The notes beneath the pieces were generated by a model, which was not told where the DNA came from, made no database searches, and was given only the letters and a program-made list of their open reading frames with translations. This document shows positions 11,467-22,384 of a stretch of 64,000 nucleotides of DNA, piece after piece. The position numbers and the translations under genes are program-made. Origin of the DNA: Lonicera japonica (taxonomy: Eukaryota > Streptophyta > Magnoliopsida > Dipsacales > Caprifoliaceae); contig CM038469.1 of assembly GCA_021464415.1 (NCBI GenBank), positions 24,261,901 to 24,325,900 of the forward strand. Reading direction: 5' to 3'. How positions within the stretch are numbered: position 1 is the stretch's first letter; each line of letters opens with the position of its first letter.

Positions 11467-12104
11467 ATGCTAGTTTTTCAGTCATCCTGGCATCACGGAT
11501 TGATCGTTGAATATACCTCTTCGAGAAACCGGCTCTCTCGAAATCGAATGGCAAAATGGTTATTTCTACTCTCCGAATTCGACATCACCTACATGACCCA
11601 GAAGGCAGTCAAAGGCAAGATCATAGCTGATTACCTGGCCCACAATCCGATATTGGGAAACATGATAGAAGAAGCCGAGTTCCCGGACGAAACCATCATG
11701 AACGTCGAGATCAATGAAGACTGGAGGTTGTACTTTGACGGGGCCGCCAATCGAACGGAAACGGATAGGCATCCTGTTTAGTTTCTCCGGACCACTCACT
11801 CCCCCGGTGTCATATCGTCTGGACTTTTTCTGCCAACAATATGCCGAATATGAAGCCTGCATACTCGGGTTAGAGATCGCTCTTCCAAAGGGGATAACGA
11901 GAATTCCAATAGATATGAGGTATACGGAGATTCAGCACTAGTGGTCCATCAAGTTCTGAAGGAATGGAAGATCAGAGATGAGAAATTAGTCCCTTACCTC
12001 GCCCGACTAGAAGAAGTCGCAGGAAGGTTCGAGCGTGTGGAGTTTTACTATATCCCCAGGTCCCAGAACAGTTTTGCTGACGCATTGGCAACCCTGGCAT
12101 CTTG
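11467..12104 (+). pseudogene. pol: Connection and archaeal-type second RNase H
   Basis: The first part (11467-11781) covers the end of RNase H and a tether (MAKWLFLLSEFDITYMTQKA, ADYLAHNP). The second RNase H begins at about 11722 with DWRLYFDGAAN. It continues in a shifted frame through CQQYAEYEACILGLEIAL, then GDSALVVHQVLKEWKIRD, and ends NSFADALATLAS at 12104. A second RNase H of this kind marks Tat-lineage elements and degrades RNA in the RNA-DNA hybrid. Frame shifts lie near 11780 and 11930. I see the Asp of YFDG, the Glu of YEAC and the Asp residues of GDS and FADAL, as expected for catalysis. Confidence 0.8.
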
Positions 12105-12180
12105 ATCGATATTCCGGAGGGGATGGAAGAAATAACCCTCACGGTACAAAAGAAATCAGGACCCGCGCACTGCATGACCC

Positions 12181-13611
12181 TTGAGGTGGAATTTGAAAAA
12201 GACGGTGACTCAACCGTTTGGTTTTAGATATATGGAACCTGCTGAAGAACCATCAGTATCCCGAGAAAGCAGACAAGAGAACGCGGGTCACACTCAGAGA
12301 CTAGCATCAGGATTCATACTCTGTGCCGGAAGATTGTATAGAGGAGGAACTACGACGGGACTCATCTTCAATGTCTCACGAAGAAGAAGACGTTAGAATG
12401 ATGGGATCAGATACATGGGGGCGATTGCGGACCTCATATGAGCGGGCATACGCTTGCCCGCAAGATCATCAGGCAAGGGTATTTCTGGTCTACCCTACAA
12501 ACTGACTGCGCTGATCATGTACGCCGTTGTCACAAATGCCAAATTTATGCTAAGTCCCAGAAGCTTCCTCCAAAAGAGTTGTACAACATGACTGCTCCCT
12601 GGCCTTTTTCACTTGGGGAATTGACGTCATTGGAAAAGTCTCACCCAAAGCCAGCAACGGCCATGAATTCATACTAGTAGCCATCGACTACTTCACCAAA
12701 TGGGTGGAAGCCGAATCTTACCAAACCCTGGATGCCAGGAAAGTTGCCCGATTCATCAAAAGGAATATTGTCTGCCGATATGGGGTCCCACACGAGATCA
12801 TCTCAGATAACGGCACCCACTTCGAAGGAGAAGCTAATACAGTCATGGAAGAATACGGTATCACCCGACACAAATCTTCGCCATATAGACCACAAACCAA
12901 TGGGGCAGTTGAAGCCGCCAACAAAAATTCTGAAGAATATCCTAAGCAAGATGACCGACACCTGTCGAGACTGGCCGGAAAAATTACCTTATGCATTGTG
13001 GGGATACCGCACCACCGAAGAGGGTCTCCACCGGGCAACCCCGTTCTCTCTTACATACGGGAGATGGAAGCAGTCCTCCCTGTCGAGTTAGAAGTCCCTT
13101 CCCTCAGGGTAATGCTAGAAAATCAGGTCAATGAACTGGAGTGGGTCCAGGCACGTTATAACGAGCTAGCCTTACTAGATGAGAAAAGATTGAAAGCCGC
13201 ATACCACCATCGGGGTATCAGAAGAGAATCGCTCGAGCATTTAACCAGAAGGTGAGGACTCGGGGTATCAATGAAACTATGACATCGTGTTGAAAGAAAT
13301 TCGAGAGCCAGCCAGAGATCCGAGGGGAAGTTCGGGCAGAAGTGGACAGGGCCGTATATCGTCAAAGAAATCAATACAGGAGGCGCCGCTATACTCACTG
13401 ACCTAGACGGGCAGTTACTACATTCACCAGTCAACATGGACCGACTGAAGAAGTATTATCAAGTAGGCTGTGGCATAAGCAAGAACTACGTAAACCTGAG
13501 CCCCAACTCGAAATTTTTGTTCTTAATAAAAATCAAAAAGGGGAACGTAGGCAACCTGAGAAGTGACTTCAGGCCCGGTTTAAAGCTTTGTAAAGAAATT
13601 TATTTCTCATA
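12181..13611 (+). pseudogene. pol: Integrase of the Ogre-type element
   Basis: Integrase inserts the cDNA into the genome. The zinc-binding region lies at about 12438-12560 (SGHTLARKIIRQGYFW and CADHVRRCHKCQIYA). The catalytic core is in one frame: Asp at 12686-12688 (VAIDYFTKW), Asp at 12806-12808 (IISDNGTHF) and Glu at 12911-12913 (TNGAVEAANK), with 39 and 34 residues between them. A frame shift near 12925 breaks the distal core. The C-terminal part resumes with RGKFGQKWTGPYIVKE and DRLKKYY near 13460, and the frame stays open to 13611. No chromodomain is present, as expected for Tat. A poly(A)-like AATAAA is at about 13526. Confidence 0.85.
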
Positions 13612-13691
13612 AAAAGTCCCTTCATATATTATTAAAGAGGTGGTTCAGAACACCGAGAGTTACAAAGGAAGTACAGCATACAAAGAAGAAA

Positions 13692-14950
13692 CTAATCCCT
13701 AGGGGTTGGCCACACTGGGTCCTCAGCGGCCAAATCAATTCGAGCCTCATCCAAAATCTGGTACGCAAAGACAATGCCATCCTCTGTAGGCTCAGAATCC
13801 ATGAATCGGAACCACTCCATTTGAAATGGATCATCAAGCAGCTCTCCTTCCAGAGATTGCCAGCAAGAGCGGATAATGTCAGCCGGAGGGGCCGGGTAAT
13901 ACCAAAACGGGCATAGTTGAACTGACGAGTCAGTCGAGCACGCCACATTCTCTCCACCGATAAAGAAACATGTGGGGTCACAAATTTAGACTCAGAAGAG
14001 AAGTTGTTCAGACCAAGGGGAACCTCCTGAGGAATGTTAAACTGCCGAAGAAGACGCCCAGGGAGATAAAAGGAAGTAAACAAGAGCCCGCGGAGCCGAA
14101 CGTAGTTCTGACCCCGGTGCTAAGTACCATCGCCCTCAGCTTCCACCAAGGAATGTTCCACCGGATAGCCCGAAAGTTCTCCGAAAACCACACCGTCCAA
14201 TCAGAGGAAGACATGGTCAAAGCACCAAAGAGAGGCCGATGGAAGAAATGAGTCGGATTGTCGAGCCGAACTCCGCTGAAACCCACCGATCGAAAGCGCT
14301 CTAGCAGCCACATGTATAGCAGACGCGGGCTCCCCCGGAAGAAGGGCGAGAGGCCCCCCCGTTGAACATCATCAAGACCATTCAAGGGTCTCTGCAAGAA
14401 TGATCGGCACTATAGACTCCCCATTTCTAGCCTGGTAAATCAGACTCAAGATAGTCGGATCAACACGGGAAGAACCCGTCACCAGCAGCATATCAGAAAC
14501 CAGGCAAATCAGGGCCGCTGCAGTACGCCCCACGCCGTAAGAGGCCCTATCTTCATAACGATGAAAGAACCTCACCATTTTGTGGAGGTCAAGGAGCCCG
14601 TCGACAATGAAACCATCGCAGGCCGCTTGGGGAATGGCTAACAGAGCAATTAGCATGTCGCGGGGACCGATTCCTTCTATAGGAACTGCCATCGGGAGAC
14701 GAACGTCAGAACGTAACAGCCAGGAGAACTCCTCATAGGTTGGGGGCAGAGCTCATCTAGTCCAAAACGGAAGAGATGGTCCGCAGGACTCCAGAAATAC
14801 AAGGCACCTAACAGAAAGGAGAAATCTACAGGACGATGGCACCAGCCGCCAAAGGACTAAATGCACCAAAGTTCAAACCATTTTCAGAAGATATCAGAGC
14901 ATCTCGAGCTTTAACATAAGAAAATCAGAGTTGGTACGGTAGGAAGACAT
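13692..14950 (-). pseudogene. Antisense gene 2, DUF7745/PMD-like, frame-broken
   Basis: Reading on -, the ATG at 14950 follows a TATA box by about 40 bp. Recognisable blocks are NGLDDVQRGGLSPFFRGSP then LLYMWLLERF (near 14310-14390), NIPWWKLRAM, then RGLLFTSFYLPGRLLRQF (near 14040-14100), and a C-terminal acidic segment ending VWPTPRD with a stop at 13692. This GLD...GSP...LLxWLxExF pattern matches plant retroelement proteins annotated as DUF7745 or aminotransferase-like. That assignment is from memory. The frame changes at least three times, and a stop follows the first 18 codons. It lies tail to tail with pol, with an antisense AATAAA at 13599-13604. Function is unknown. Confidence 0.65.
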
Positions 14951-14987
14951 TTTGGAGAGGTGTGGGATGAAGGAAGGAAGATGGGTG

Positions 14988-15097
14988 TATTTATAGCAAA
15001 AAAGAGGGTCCTGTACCTGTTTGTCGCGCGACAAACCCATTTTCAGGGGGAAGTGTCGCGCGACAAACCCATGACCAGGAGGGATTGTCGCGCGACA
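14988..15097 (-). promoter_or_regulatory. Promoter of antisense gene 2: three palindromes plus TATA
   Basis: Three exact TGTCGCGCGACA cores lie at 15022-15033, 15054-15065 and 15086-15097. On -, a TATAAATA box follows at 14995-14988, and the ATG is at 14950. Order and spacing mimic the LTR promoter of the same element in reverse orientation. The sharing of the palindrome is direct observation. Promoter function is inferred. Confidence 0.65.
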
Positions 15098-15585
15098 AAC
15101 CCATCTGGGGGGCACCCTACTTTTTTCCTTATACATAATGGTCATCTTTGCCAAAAGAATCACTTCTGGATGCTTTTCTTTCTGTCTCACTTTGTTCTTT
15201 TTGCAGGAAACATAAGTATCACTACACTACAAGGTATGACTTTTAAATTACCAACTCTTATATATATATGTATATATCTTGCACAGACAGAGAATAAAAG
15301 TATAATCAAACACAGATAAAGATATTTTATAAATCCAACAAAAGAACAGTTTTTAAAGAATACATATCTGTCCAACTAACACTAAATGCAGAAACAAAAA
15401 CTAATCTACTCGGCGCGTTTTGACACGCTCCCGCTATCACCCGAGCCCTCCTCGGGAGTAAGATCAACAACTGGGACGCTGGGAGCAAGAGGAGCTGCCG
15501 CTGGGAAGGACCCGTAGACTGAACCGGTGCCGTCGGACGGATCACCGAAGATCGGAGATCGCCTAGAAGTCCGACTGTACTCCGC

Positions 15586-18500
15586 CTAGACTCCTGACCG
15601 AGCATGGGAAGAGGTCAGGGGGTCGTCCGGCCGTAAGGAGACGTCGATAGCCCTCTGATAGTCGCGCATGTCTGGCTGGAGGGTCGACCGACGTACTGGA
15701 GCAGGTTCCAGCTGTAGAAATACTGGAATACCAGGCCCGTAGATCTGCCACCCGTACACCCACTCTCTGTGAAAAACATAAGATAAGAGGAGAAGTCAGC
15801 ACAGTCAAAATAAATAGATATAAACATGAAAGTATCAGGAGAAGTTGAAGAAGATACCTCATCATCAGAACGACCACCCAAGAAATCAAAAGTATCCTCG
15901 GGAAGGGGATACTCCGGGACAGAATATCGACATAGGCCCGCGCCCGACATAAGAAATATCTCTGGGGAGTGGAGGTAGATCTACCCACGAAATAGATGAC
16001 CCCGCAGGAGCAGCTGCAGAAGAAGACCTTCCCTCCTCACGAATGGGGAACAAGGGTGGACGAGAGGATGAGCCGCCAAAGCCCGGAGATCGGGCGGGAG
16101 GCCCCATGACAGTCGTCGGTAGAGGGGTCAACGTAGCATATGTTCGGACCCCCGGAGGATCCACCATGGCCGTCGCCCCCAAAGGAGGTACCCCACTAGA
16201 AGGAGTAGTCGCCGCCGCGGGAGGAGTCCGCCCAAACTGATCAAAATCTGCCCCAAGGTCCGCGGGCTCCCAGGACCTCTCAGAAAATCCCCTCTCTCCT
16301 CAGCAGCCTCAGCAGCAGCAAAAAAGGCCCCCCGGAGACACGGAAGGGCCGGTGGGAAACTCGAAGCCCTCAGCACGCTGCTCCCCCGCAGGTGTCGCCT
16401 GAGGTGGCGGCTCCGGACCGCTGTCGCATCGCCTCCCCGCCCTCTGGCCGATCACCGCCCTCAGCCGCAGCAGGAACATCCCTCTCTCCCTCAGGATCCT
16501 CATCCTCAGAATCCGGAATGTTGTCCCTCTGATCAGGGACAGGTGGCAAATGACCCGGGACCGCCCTAGCTAAATGAGTCTGTCCCCGTATGTAATGGGG
16601 ATCACCTCCCAAAGTCTGGTATCTCTCGTAGAAAACCCGTCCCCGAGTCCCCTTTCGCTCCTCATCAGGTAACGGGCAGCAAAAACAGCGTAGTCTCCCT
16701 CCTCGACGAACGTCTGGAAACCGAGTCCGTCGACTAAAGCCTGCACCATCACCTGATCAATCTCACCCGTCCGCCTCATCAGAACAGGAGGGAAACAAAG
16801 GGACACGAGGCCACTGGGACGGCGTATGCTGACGGATGACCCTCTCGCCCAAGTAGAAGAGAAGGCCGTACTCATCCCGATAAGTCGCCTGGTCCTCGAG
16901 GCGGTCAGAGCACGGCCATACCCATAATGATGACCCAGATCACCCCAAGGGGCCCACTCAATCTGAAAAGAGAATAAGATTTTATTTCAGTAAATTATAT
17001 ATTCTATTCTATCTGACTATTGAAAAGCAAGAAAACTAAAATATTTTTACCTGCTCCTCCCGCAGGTCATGGACGCAGCAGCTCCAGTCTCCCTAGTCCG
17101 GTATACATAAGGAGCCCTGTAGTTCCCGCGCGATGAATCGGCGGAGAAAAGGGAACTGGTCCTCGTTCTCAACGAGGAGATCCACCTGGGCGCGACCCAG
17201 ACGGTATAAGCTACAAACCAGCTCTGAAAAGGAAAGATAAAAGAAATCATCAATGATCAACAGGTAAATGTAAGAACCGAAGCAAAGACAGAAAGACTAA
17301 AAAATGTACCTCCCACAGCAGAGAAAAGCCCTTGAGGTTCAGGGCTAAATGGCGAGAGACCTGGTCCATGGCATCATAAAGGACTGCAAGAATGAAGCCT
17401 CCCCAGTCGTAGTCAAACATGAGGCTGAAGTCCCGAAGATAGGGCACCCACAAAAGATGAGCCGTGTCCCCACCACGAGCCTCGAATAAATCATGGAGTG
17501 TCAGTAGAAGAAGGACGCGGGCATACTGACGCGCCTCCTGACGGGTCATAGGAACCCCTGAAGCGACTAGCCGAGCCCTCTCTGTGGCTAAACGCGTAAC
17601 CAAGACGCCCCGAGGAATCGTGTCACGGAACTCCGCCGCTCCGGGAACCATCCTAATGAACTAACAATGCCTCGGCTGTCAGACGCAGGGGAACGTCGAT
17701 CTGAATAGGGACCCCCCTGAAGGAATCCCGGTCAGAGCAAAAAGATCAAGGGGTGTCATCGTCATCTCACCCCAGCTCCAGTGAAAAGTATGAGTAGTAT
17801 CCCACCAGTGGCAAGCCAATGCCGACACCAAAACTGTCGCCCTAGAAACCCGCTCCGGGAGGGCGTCGAAGAGGGAGCCAAAAGGAGTCGCGAGAATCAA
17901 CTCCTGGACAGGGGCCGGTGCCCGTCGCCACTCCGAAGATATAGTGTTGGGGGAACCCCAACCGCGGCCAACCCACTGCAGACAAAGGAACGAGTATGGG
18001 GTTAGGAGGGTATTTTGGTATAATTATGAGAGTTATAGGGCTATAGGGGTAAAATATGTAATTTTCTAAAACCTGAGGGTACTTTGGTGTAATTATGAGA
18101 GTTATAGGGCTATAAGGGTAAATTATGTAATTTTCTAAAACCTGAGGGTACTTTGGTGTAATTATGAGAGTTATAGGCTAAAGGGTAAATTATGTAATTT
18201 TCTAAAACCTGAGGGTACTTTGGTGTAATTATGAGAGTTATAGGGCTATAAGGGTAAATTATGTAATTTTCAAAACCGGAGGGTATTTTGGTATAATTAT
18301 GAGAGTTATAGGGCTATAAAGGTAAATTATGTAATTTTCCAAAACCTGAGGGTACTTTGGTGTAATTATGAGAGGTTATAGGGCTATAGGGGTAAATTAT
18401 GTAATTTTCCAAACCTGAGGGTACCTTGGTGTAATTATGAGAGTTATAGGGCTATAAGGGTAAATTATGTAATTTTCCAAACCTGAGGGTACTTTGGGGT

Positions 18501-18937
18501 AATTATGAGCGTTATAGGACTATAAGGGTACATTTTATAATTTTCTAAGGGTATCACAGGTAAAAGTACGAGTTTCACTAAATCAACATCATTTCTTTTC
18601 TGGGCAGGCATGCATACTAACATTGTTTAAAAATACATGCAGGAAACAACAGAAATAATGGAACAGATAAATACACAAAAGGAAGACATACCAGAGATCG
18701 ACGGCGAATCTCGTGAGAGACAGGCTCCATCAAGAGCCATGGGACATCCGGGACCGGAGCAGCCCGGGTAATGTCTCTATAGACCACCGCCCGACCGCGG
18801 TTGATCCCATCCTCATCATACCAATCCAAGTCCGCCCAGTCGTCATGATGAGGGCTGCAGCGGAGAACGCCCTGAGCGTCTGTAAAAGTGACCTCCTCCT
18901 GGTCACCCTCCAATCTATCAGGATGTGCGGGGTCCAT
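15586..18937 (-). pseudogene. Antisense five-exon plant mobile domain (PMD) gene
   Basis: Splice sites read by eye give exons 18937-18692, 17975-17310, 17223-17051, 16962-15858 and 15772-15586, with GT-AG introns of 716, 86, 88 and 85 bp. Exon 1 starts MDPAHPDRLEGDQEEV. Exon 2 holds the PMD signature: LFDALPERV, CHWWDTTHTFHW, SWGEMTMTPLDLFALTGIP (about 17880-17730). Exon 4 is long and Pro/Ser/Gly-rich. Exon 5 reads WVYGWQIYGPGIPVFLQLE and ends SSHARSGV. Exon 2 is broken by a one-base excess in a six-G run (17711-17716) and by a second break near 17665. PMD proteins such as Arabidopsis MAIN and MAIL1 are nuclear and linked to transposon silencing. A role here is unknown. The intron structure argues for capture of a spliced gene or for splicing inside the element. 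Confidence 0.8.
18003..18552. repeat. Intronic minisatellite, 68-69 bp unit, eight copies
   Basis: The word TTATGAGAG(C)TTATAGG recurs at about 18024, 18093, 18161, 18228, 18297, 18365, 18434 and 18502. Each unit contains GGGTACTTTGGTGTAATTA and AATTATGTAATTTTC. The array fills most of intron 1 of the antisense PMD gene. It is AT-rich and has no coding content. Confidence 0.9.
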
Positions 18938-19086
18938 CAGGTATAGGTAGAATATGTGAAAAGGTCGGAAAAATCGAAAAGCGGCGGCAAAGCTTCCGCG
19001 CTCGGAAAAAAGAAAAAGAGAGAGAAAAGAGAGCTAGAGAGAGAAGGAGAGAGGAGAGAATGAGGTGGAATGAGCTCAGCAAGGGA

Positions 19087-19169
19087 TTATATAGTGAAGA
19101 GGATTGTCGTGCGACAAATGGCCACATTGTCGCGCGACAAAGACCCCTGTACCGAAGTGTCGCGCGACA
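19087..19169 (-). promoter_or_regulatory. Promoter of the antisense PMD gene: three palindromes plus TATA
   Basis: Palindromes lie at 19105-19116 (TGTCGTGCGACA), 19128-19139 and 19158-19169 (both TGTCGCGCGACA). On -, a TATATAAT box follows at 19094-19087, 10 bp from the nearest palindrome. The ATG is at 18937, leaving a leader of roughly 120 bp. The design matches the LTR promoter and the promoter of antisense gene 2. Confidence 0.7.
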
Positions 19170-19189
19170 ATCCCCCCATCCCCTGAATT

Positions 19190-20017
19190 TTTGACTTTTT
19201 TTTCTCTCATTTTTTTATCTCCTGCAGGGGTACTTCAGAGAAGCAGTTTTCGAAAATTGCTAAAAACCGCACACTCAGGATGAAATTTAAAGAATAAAAC
19301 TTCCAAATCATCTCTCCGGAAAACGAGAGAACAGAAATGCCATGATTAAAGTAGTCTCTGATCTCACAGAAAGGACCGAGACCAGCAATGAGAAAAGGCA
19401 GAATGCCACGATAAAACGGGAATAGAAAAAATTGAAAAAGTAGAAAAGAGAAAGAACCCGTATGAGCGCCCAGAGCGAGCGAGAGAAACAGAAATGCAGA
19501 GTGACAGGGAGAGCCACACCAAAAGTGACAGCTAGGCCAAAACCGGCTCAGGGCTTCGTTTTGGGTGAGTAAGGCTCCTGATCACGACAAAGGGACAAAA
19601 AACTCCTGGTCAAAAACAGAGAAGGCCAGGAAAAGTCTTTCCCAAAAGAGGAAGAAATAAGGGCATCGAAAAAAACAGAATACGATGTGGGCCCACCAAA
19701 AGAGAAAACTAAGAAAGAACAGAGATCAGAGGTTGAAACTTTCAAACAAATTTTCTTTTCAGCATGATAAAGGAGAGATGGTTTGGAAAAAAATCTCGAA
19801 TCATCGCACTGCGAGAAACAAGAAGAAAATCGAAAACTGCCTTCCAAGAGAGGTATCCTCGCTCGAGGAAAACATGAGAGTAAAGTTCGAGAAAGGCGCA
19901 AGAAAACGGATATCCGGATAAGATTAGACCTTGAGGAGCTCTTACACCCTCACGAGGATTTCTCTCTCTTACTCTAGCGGTCTAAGAGAGACAATAAGTA
20001 TGTTTTATCACAACACA
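19190..20017. other. Non-coding part of the Ogre-type element
   Basis: This is purine-rich on + with many GAGA and AAAA runs. Short open frames on both strands show Lys/Arg or Ser/Phe bias from composition and no domain. It separates the PMD promoter from the 3' minisatellite and is best read as the 3' untranslated region of the + transcript. Confidence 0.6.
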
Positions 20018-20705
20018 AGCCCTCTTCGGAGGCAAAACACAAACACAAGCCCTCGCCAGAGGCAAAAAGTACTCACAAGAAGCCCTCCCAGAGGCAATTG
20101 TCTTTCTTCTTACAGATTAAAAGCCCTCCCAGAAAGGCACGGTGTAGCAATGGTAGTCCTCCCACCTGAAGGCGAAGCCCCTCCCAGAGAGGCACGAACG
20201 GTATAGTCCTCCCACCTGAGGCGAAGCCCTCCCAGAGAGGCACGAACGGTAGTCCTCCCACCTGAGGCGAAGCCCTCCCAGAGAGGCACAATGGTAGTCC
20301 TCCCACATGAGGCGAGAAGATCTAAAAAGCCCTCCCAGAGAGGCACGGTGTAGCAACGGTTAGTCCTCCCACCTGAGGCAAAGCCCTCCCAGAGAGGCAC
20401 GAACGGTAGTCCTCCACCTGAGGCGAAGCCCTCCCAGAGAGGCACGAACGGTAGTCCTCCCACCTGAGGCGAAGCCCTCCCAGAGAGGCACGAACGGTAG
20501 TCCTCCCACCTGAGGCGAAGCCCTCCCAGAGAGGCACGAACGGTAGTCCTCCCACCTGAGGCGAAGCCCTCCCAGAGAGGCATACGTAGTCCTCCCATCT
20601 GAGGCGCAAAGTGGAACAAATGAAAGTCCTCGAAAGAGGCAATGAGGTAACACAAGCCCTCTGCGGAGGCAAACCAATGGCCAAGCCCTCTCCGGAGGCA
20701 CTCAC
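20018..20705. repeat. 3' UTR minisatellite, 45-47 bp unit, about ten copies
   Basis: The words AGTCCTCCCACCTGAGGCGA and AGCCCTCCCAGAGAGGCAC alternate about ten times between 20113 and 20592. Shorter, more diverged AGCCCTC...GGAGGCA units flank the core on both sides. CCTCCC and GGGAGG-type words make small local hairpins possible. Three frames on - stay open through the array because of its composition, and I treat them as shadows. Tandem arrays just upstream of the 3' LTR are well known in Tat/Ogre elements and can seed satellites. Confidence 0.9.
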
Positions 20706-20807
20706 AAGTACTTCTATACGCATACACTTTCTTAGAGTTCCTACGGGAGCCATGGATCAAGGTCTCTTCCAGTCGCCTCAATTCCTTGCAAGCAAGGAGC
20801 TTGAGTC

Positions 20808-20816
20808 GAGAGGGTC
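20808..20816 (+). other. Polypurine tract before the 3' LTR
   Basis: GAGAGGGTC lies directly before the 3' LTR. It is short, and its last two bases are pyrimidines, so it is a weak but correctly placed candidate for plus-strand priming. Confidence 0.55.
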
Positions 20817-22384
20817 TGTAGACACCCCGATCCGTGACCCCCGCAAGAACCCTAACGACCTCCGAGAACTACTATTTTGGGTCCGGGACCCACCCGAGGA
20901 CCCGGTACTACACTAGGAGGGTTTGTCGCCCGACAAACTTGTTTTTTAGAGAGATTGTCGCACGACATATCACATTGTCGCGCGACAATCCTGATATGTC
21001 GCGCGACAATTCCACTATGTCGCACGACATTCCCCCTCTGCACCAGACCAACCACTTTCTGACACATCAATCTGTCAGAACCATCACTTCAGCCGTTTGT
21101 CGCGCGACATTCCCGTATGTCGCGCGACATATCACAATGTCGCGCGACATTCTCCTTTTTTAAGGAAATGTCGCGCGACAATCTCTCCGAGCAGTATAAA
21201 TAGGCCAACACCCCAAGGGTTCAAGGGCGGCAATTAGAATCCGAGAATTTGGTGCTTTAGATTGATTTTTGTCAAGCATTTTTTTTACTATTATCTTATT
21301 TCTGAAGAATTCTCGAATCTATTTTAACACTCGACGTGTTCCGTTTCTGGAATCGATTTCTCGGAAATATCTGAAGAAAGAGAAGATTACTATCGCCAGA
21401 GATCCCTCTGCCGTATTATATTTTCTTTCTTATTATTATTCTCGTCGGGAAGGTAAAGAAAGTCCCTTCTAGTATTTAAGATTAGATATCTGTGTACTTG
21501 TTTTACTTCTGTTATTCTGTCCACGTTTTATTTGAATAAACTTATTGTCAAGTTACCAATAGTCTACCGTTTTCAAAACAAAAGACCCTGATAAAACTAC
21601 TTTCAAAACCAGAAGAGTAAGTACATTATCGTCCGGATAAACCCTGTTTTCAAACCCCGGACCGATAAAGACTTATCTAGGAATTAAAATCCACATATCC
21701 TGTCTTTTTCATAGACTGCGACGTGTCTGATAAACTCTCCTCAAAGAGTTCAAATTCCATATTGAATTAGTCCCGACATAAAGATCCGAACCTTTTTCAA
21801 AATAATCACAACTCGAGAAAACCGTCATTATCTGAGGAAATAATACGGAATACTCTTTCAAAAATAAAGGTTTTTGTCATGTGTCATTTACATCTTTTAA
21901 ATATAAAAACATCGGATCTCGGAACACAAAGGTTTTCATCCCTTTCCCCGTTTTTCCCAAATTAGGGTTTTTTTTTATTTATTTTAGAAGTAGTAGACTG
22001 TCGGTAAAGCATCCAAGTTTTTCAACATAGAATAAACTTATAAGACCACTAGAGACCGAAAGGGCGGAATGGGTGCTTAACACCTTCCCAAACCGTAATA
22101 TAGTTTCCGAACCCTATAAGAATCCCGGTTTCGCAGACAAACGTGTAAAGAAAGGCTTGTCTATAGCCTTTCCTCTTACACGACCTCTTTTGTCCGTTTT
22201 CTCGTAAAACGTACTGGCGACTCTGAATGAACCCCCTTGCATCTAGAAATAGAACGTAGGGACACTTGATATGAATCAACGAAAACGCTCCAGCAAATGG
22301 AACGACGGAATCAGTTCCGACGTCCCATGACCCCCACCACCAACGGGGACGAGACCCGGGGGGTCGCATTTGCGGATTCTCACA
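20817..22384 (+). repeat. 3' LTR of the Ogre-type element
   Basis: A direct copy of 4239-5812, starting TGTAGACACCCC and ending TCTCACA, followed by target copy CGAAC (22385-22389). It contains the same palindromes and TATA box. Compared with the 5' LTR it is 6 bp shorter, which equals the sum of ten single-base indels that I count. Confidence 0.95.

Larger units (their letters stand above)
4239..22384 (+). mobile_element. Ty3/gypsy Tat/Ogre-type retrotransposon with two antisense genes
   Basis: An 18,146-bp element with LTRs of 1,574 and 1,568 bp and a perfect target duplication CGAAC (4234-4238 and 22385-22389). A tRNA-Arg-type primer site follows the 5' LTR and a short purine tract precedes the 3' LTR. 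Order on +: leader, gag, G-patch, protease, second G-patch, RT, RNase H, archaeal-type RNase H, integrase with no chromodomain. That is the Tat lineage layout. On - downstream of pol lie a DUF7745-like gene and a PMD gene. Extra ORFs in this position, including antisense ones, are known for Tat elements such as Retand and Grande. Frames are broken by several one-base shifts, so it is non-functional as read, although near-identical LTRs mark it as young. Confidence 0.95.

Noticed and set aside
13622..14083. Separate 153-codon protein on the minus strand
   Set aside because: It is one frame of the broken DUF7745-like gene, not a distinct gene.
18003..18552. CRISPR-like regular repeats
   Set aside because: Whole units repeat without unique spacers, and the genome is a plant's.
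18925..19194. Arg/Glu-rich + frame over the PMD start
   Set aside because: It is the shadow of purine-rich promoter sequence of the minus-strand gene.
20110..20781. 223-codon minus frame and its overlapping partners
   Set aside because: It runs through the minisatellite, and several frames stay open because of the repeat composition.
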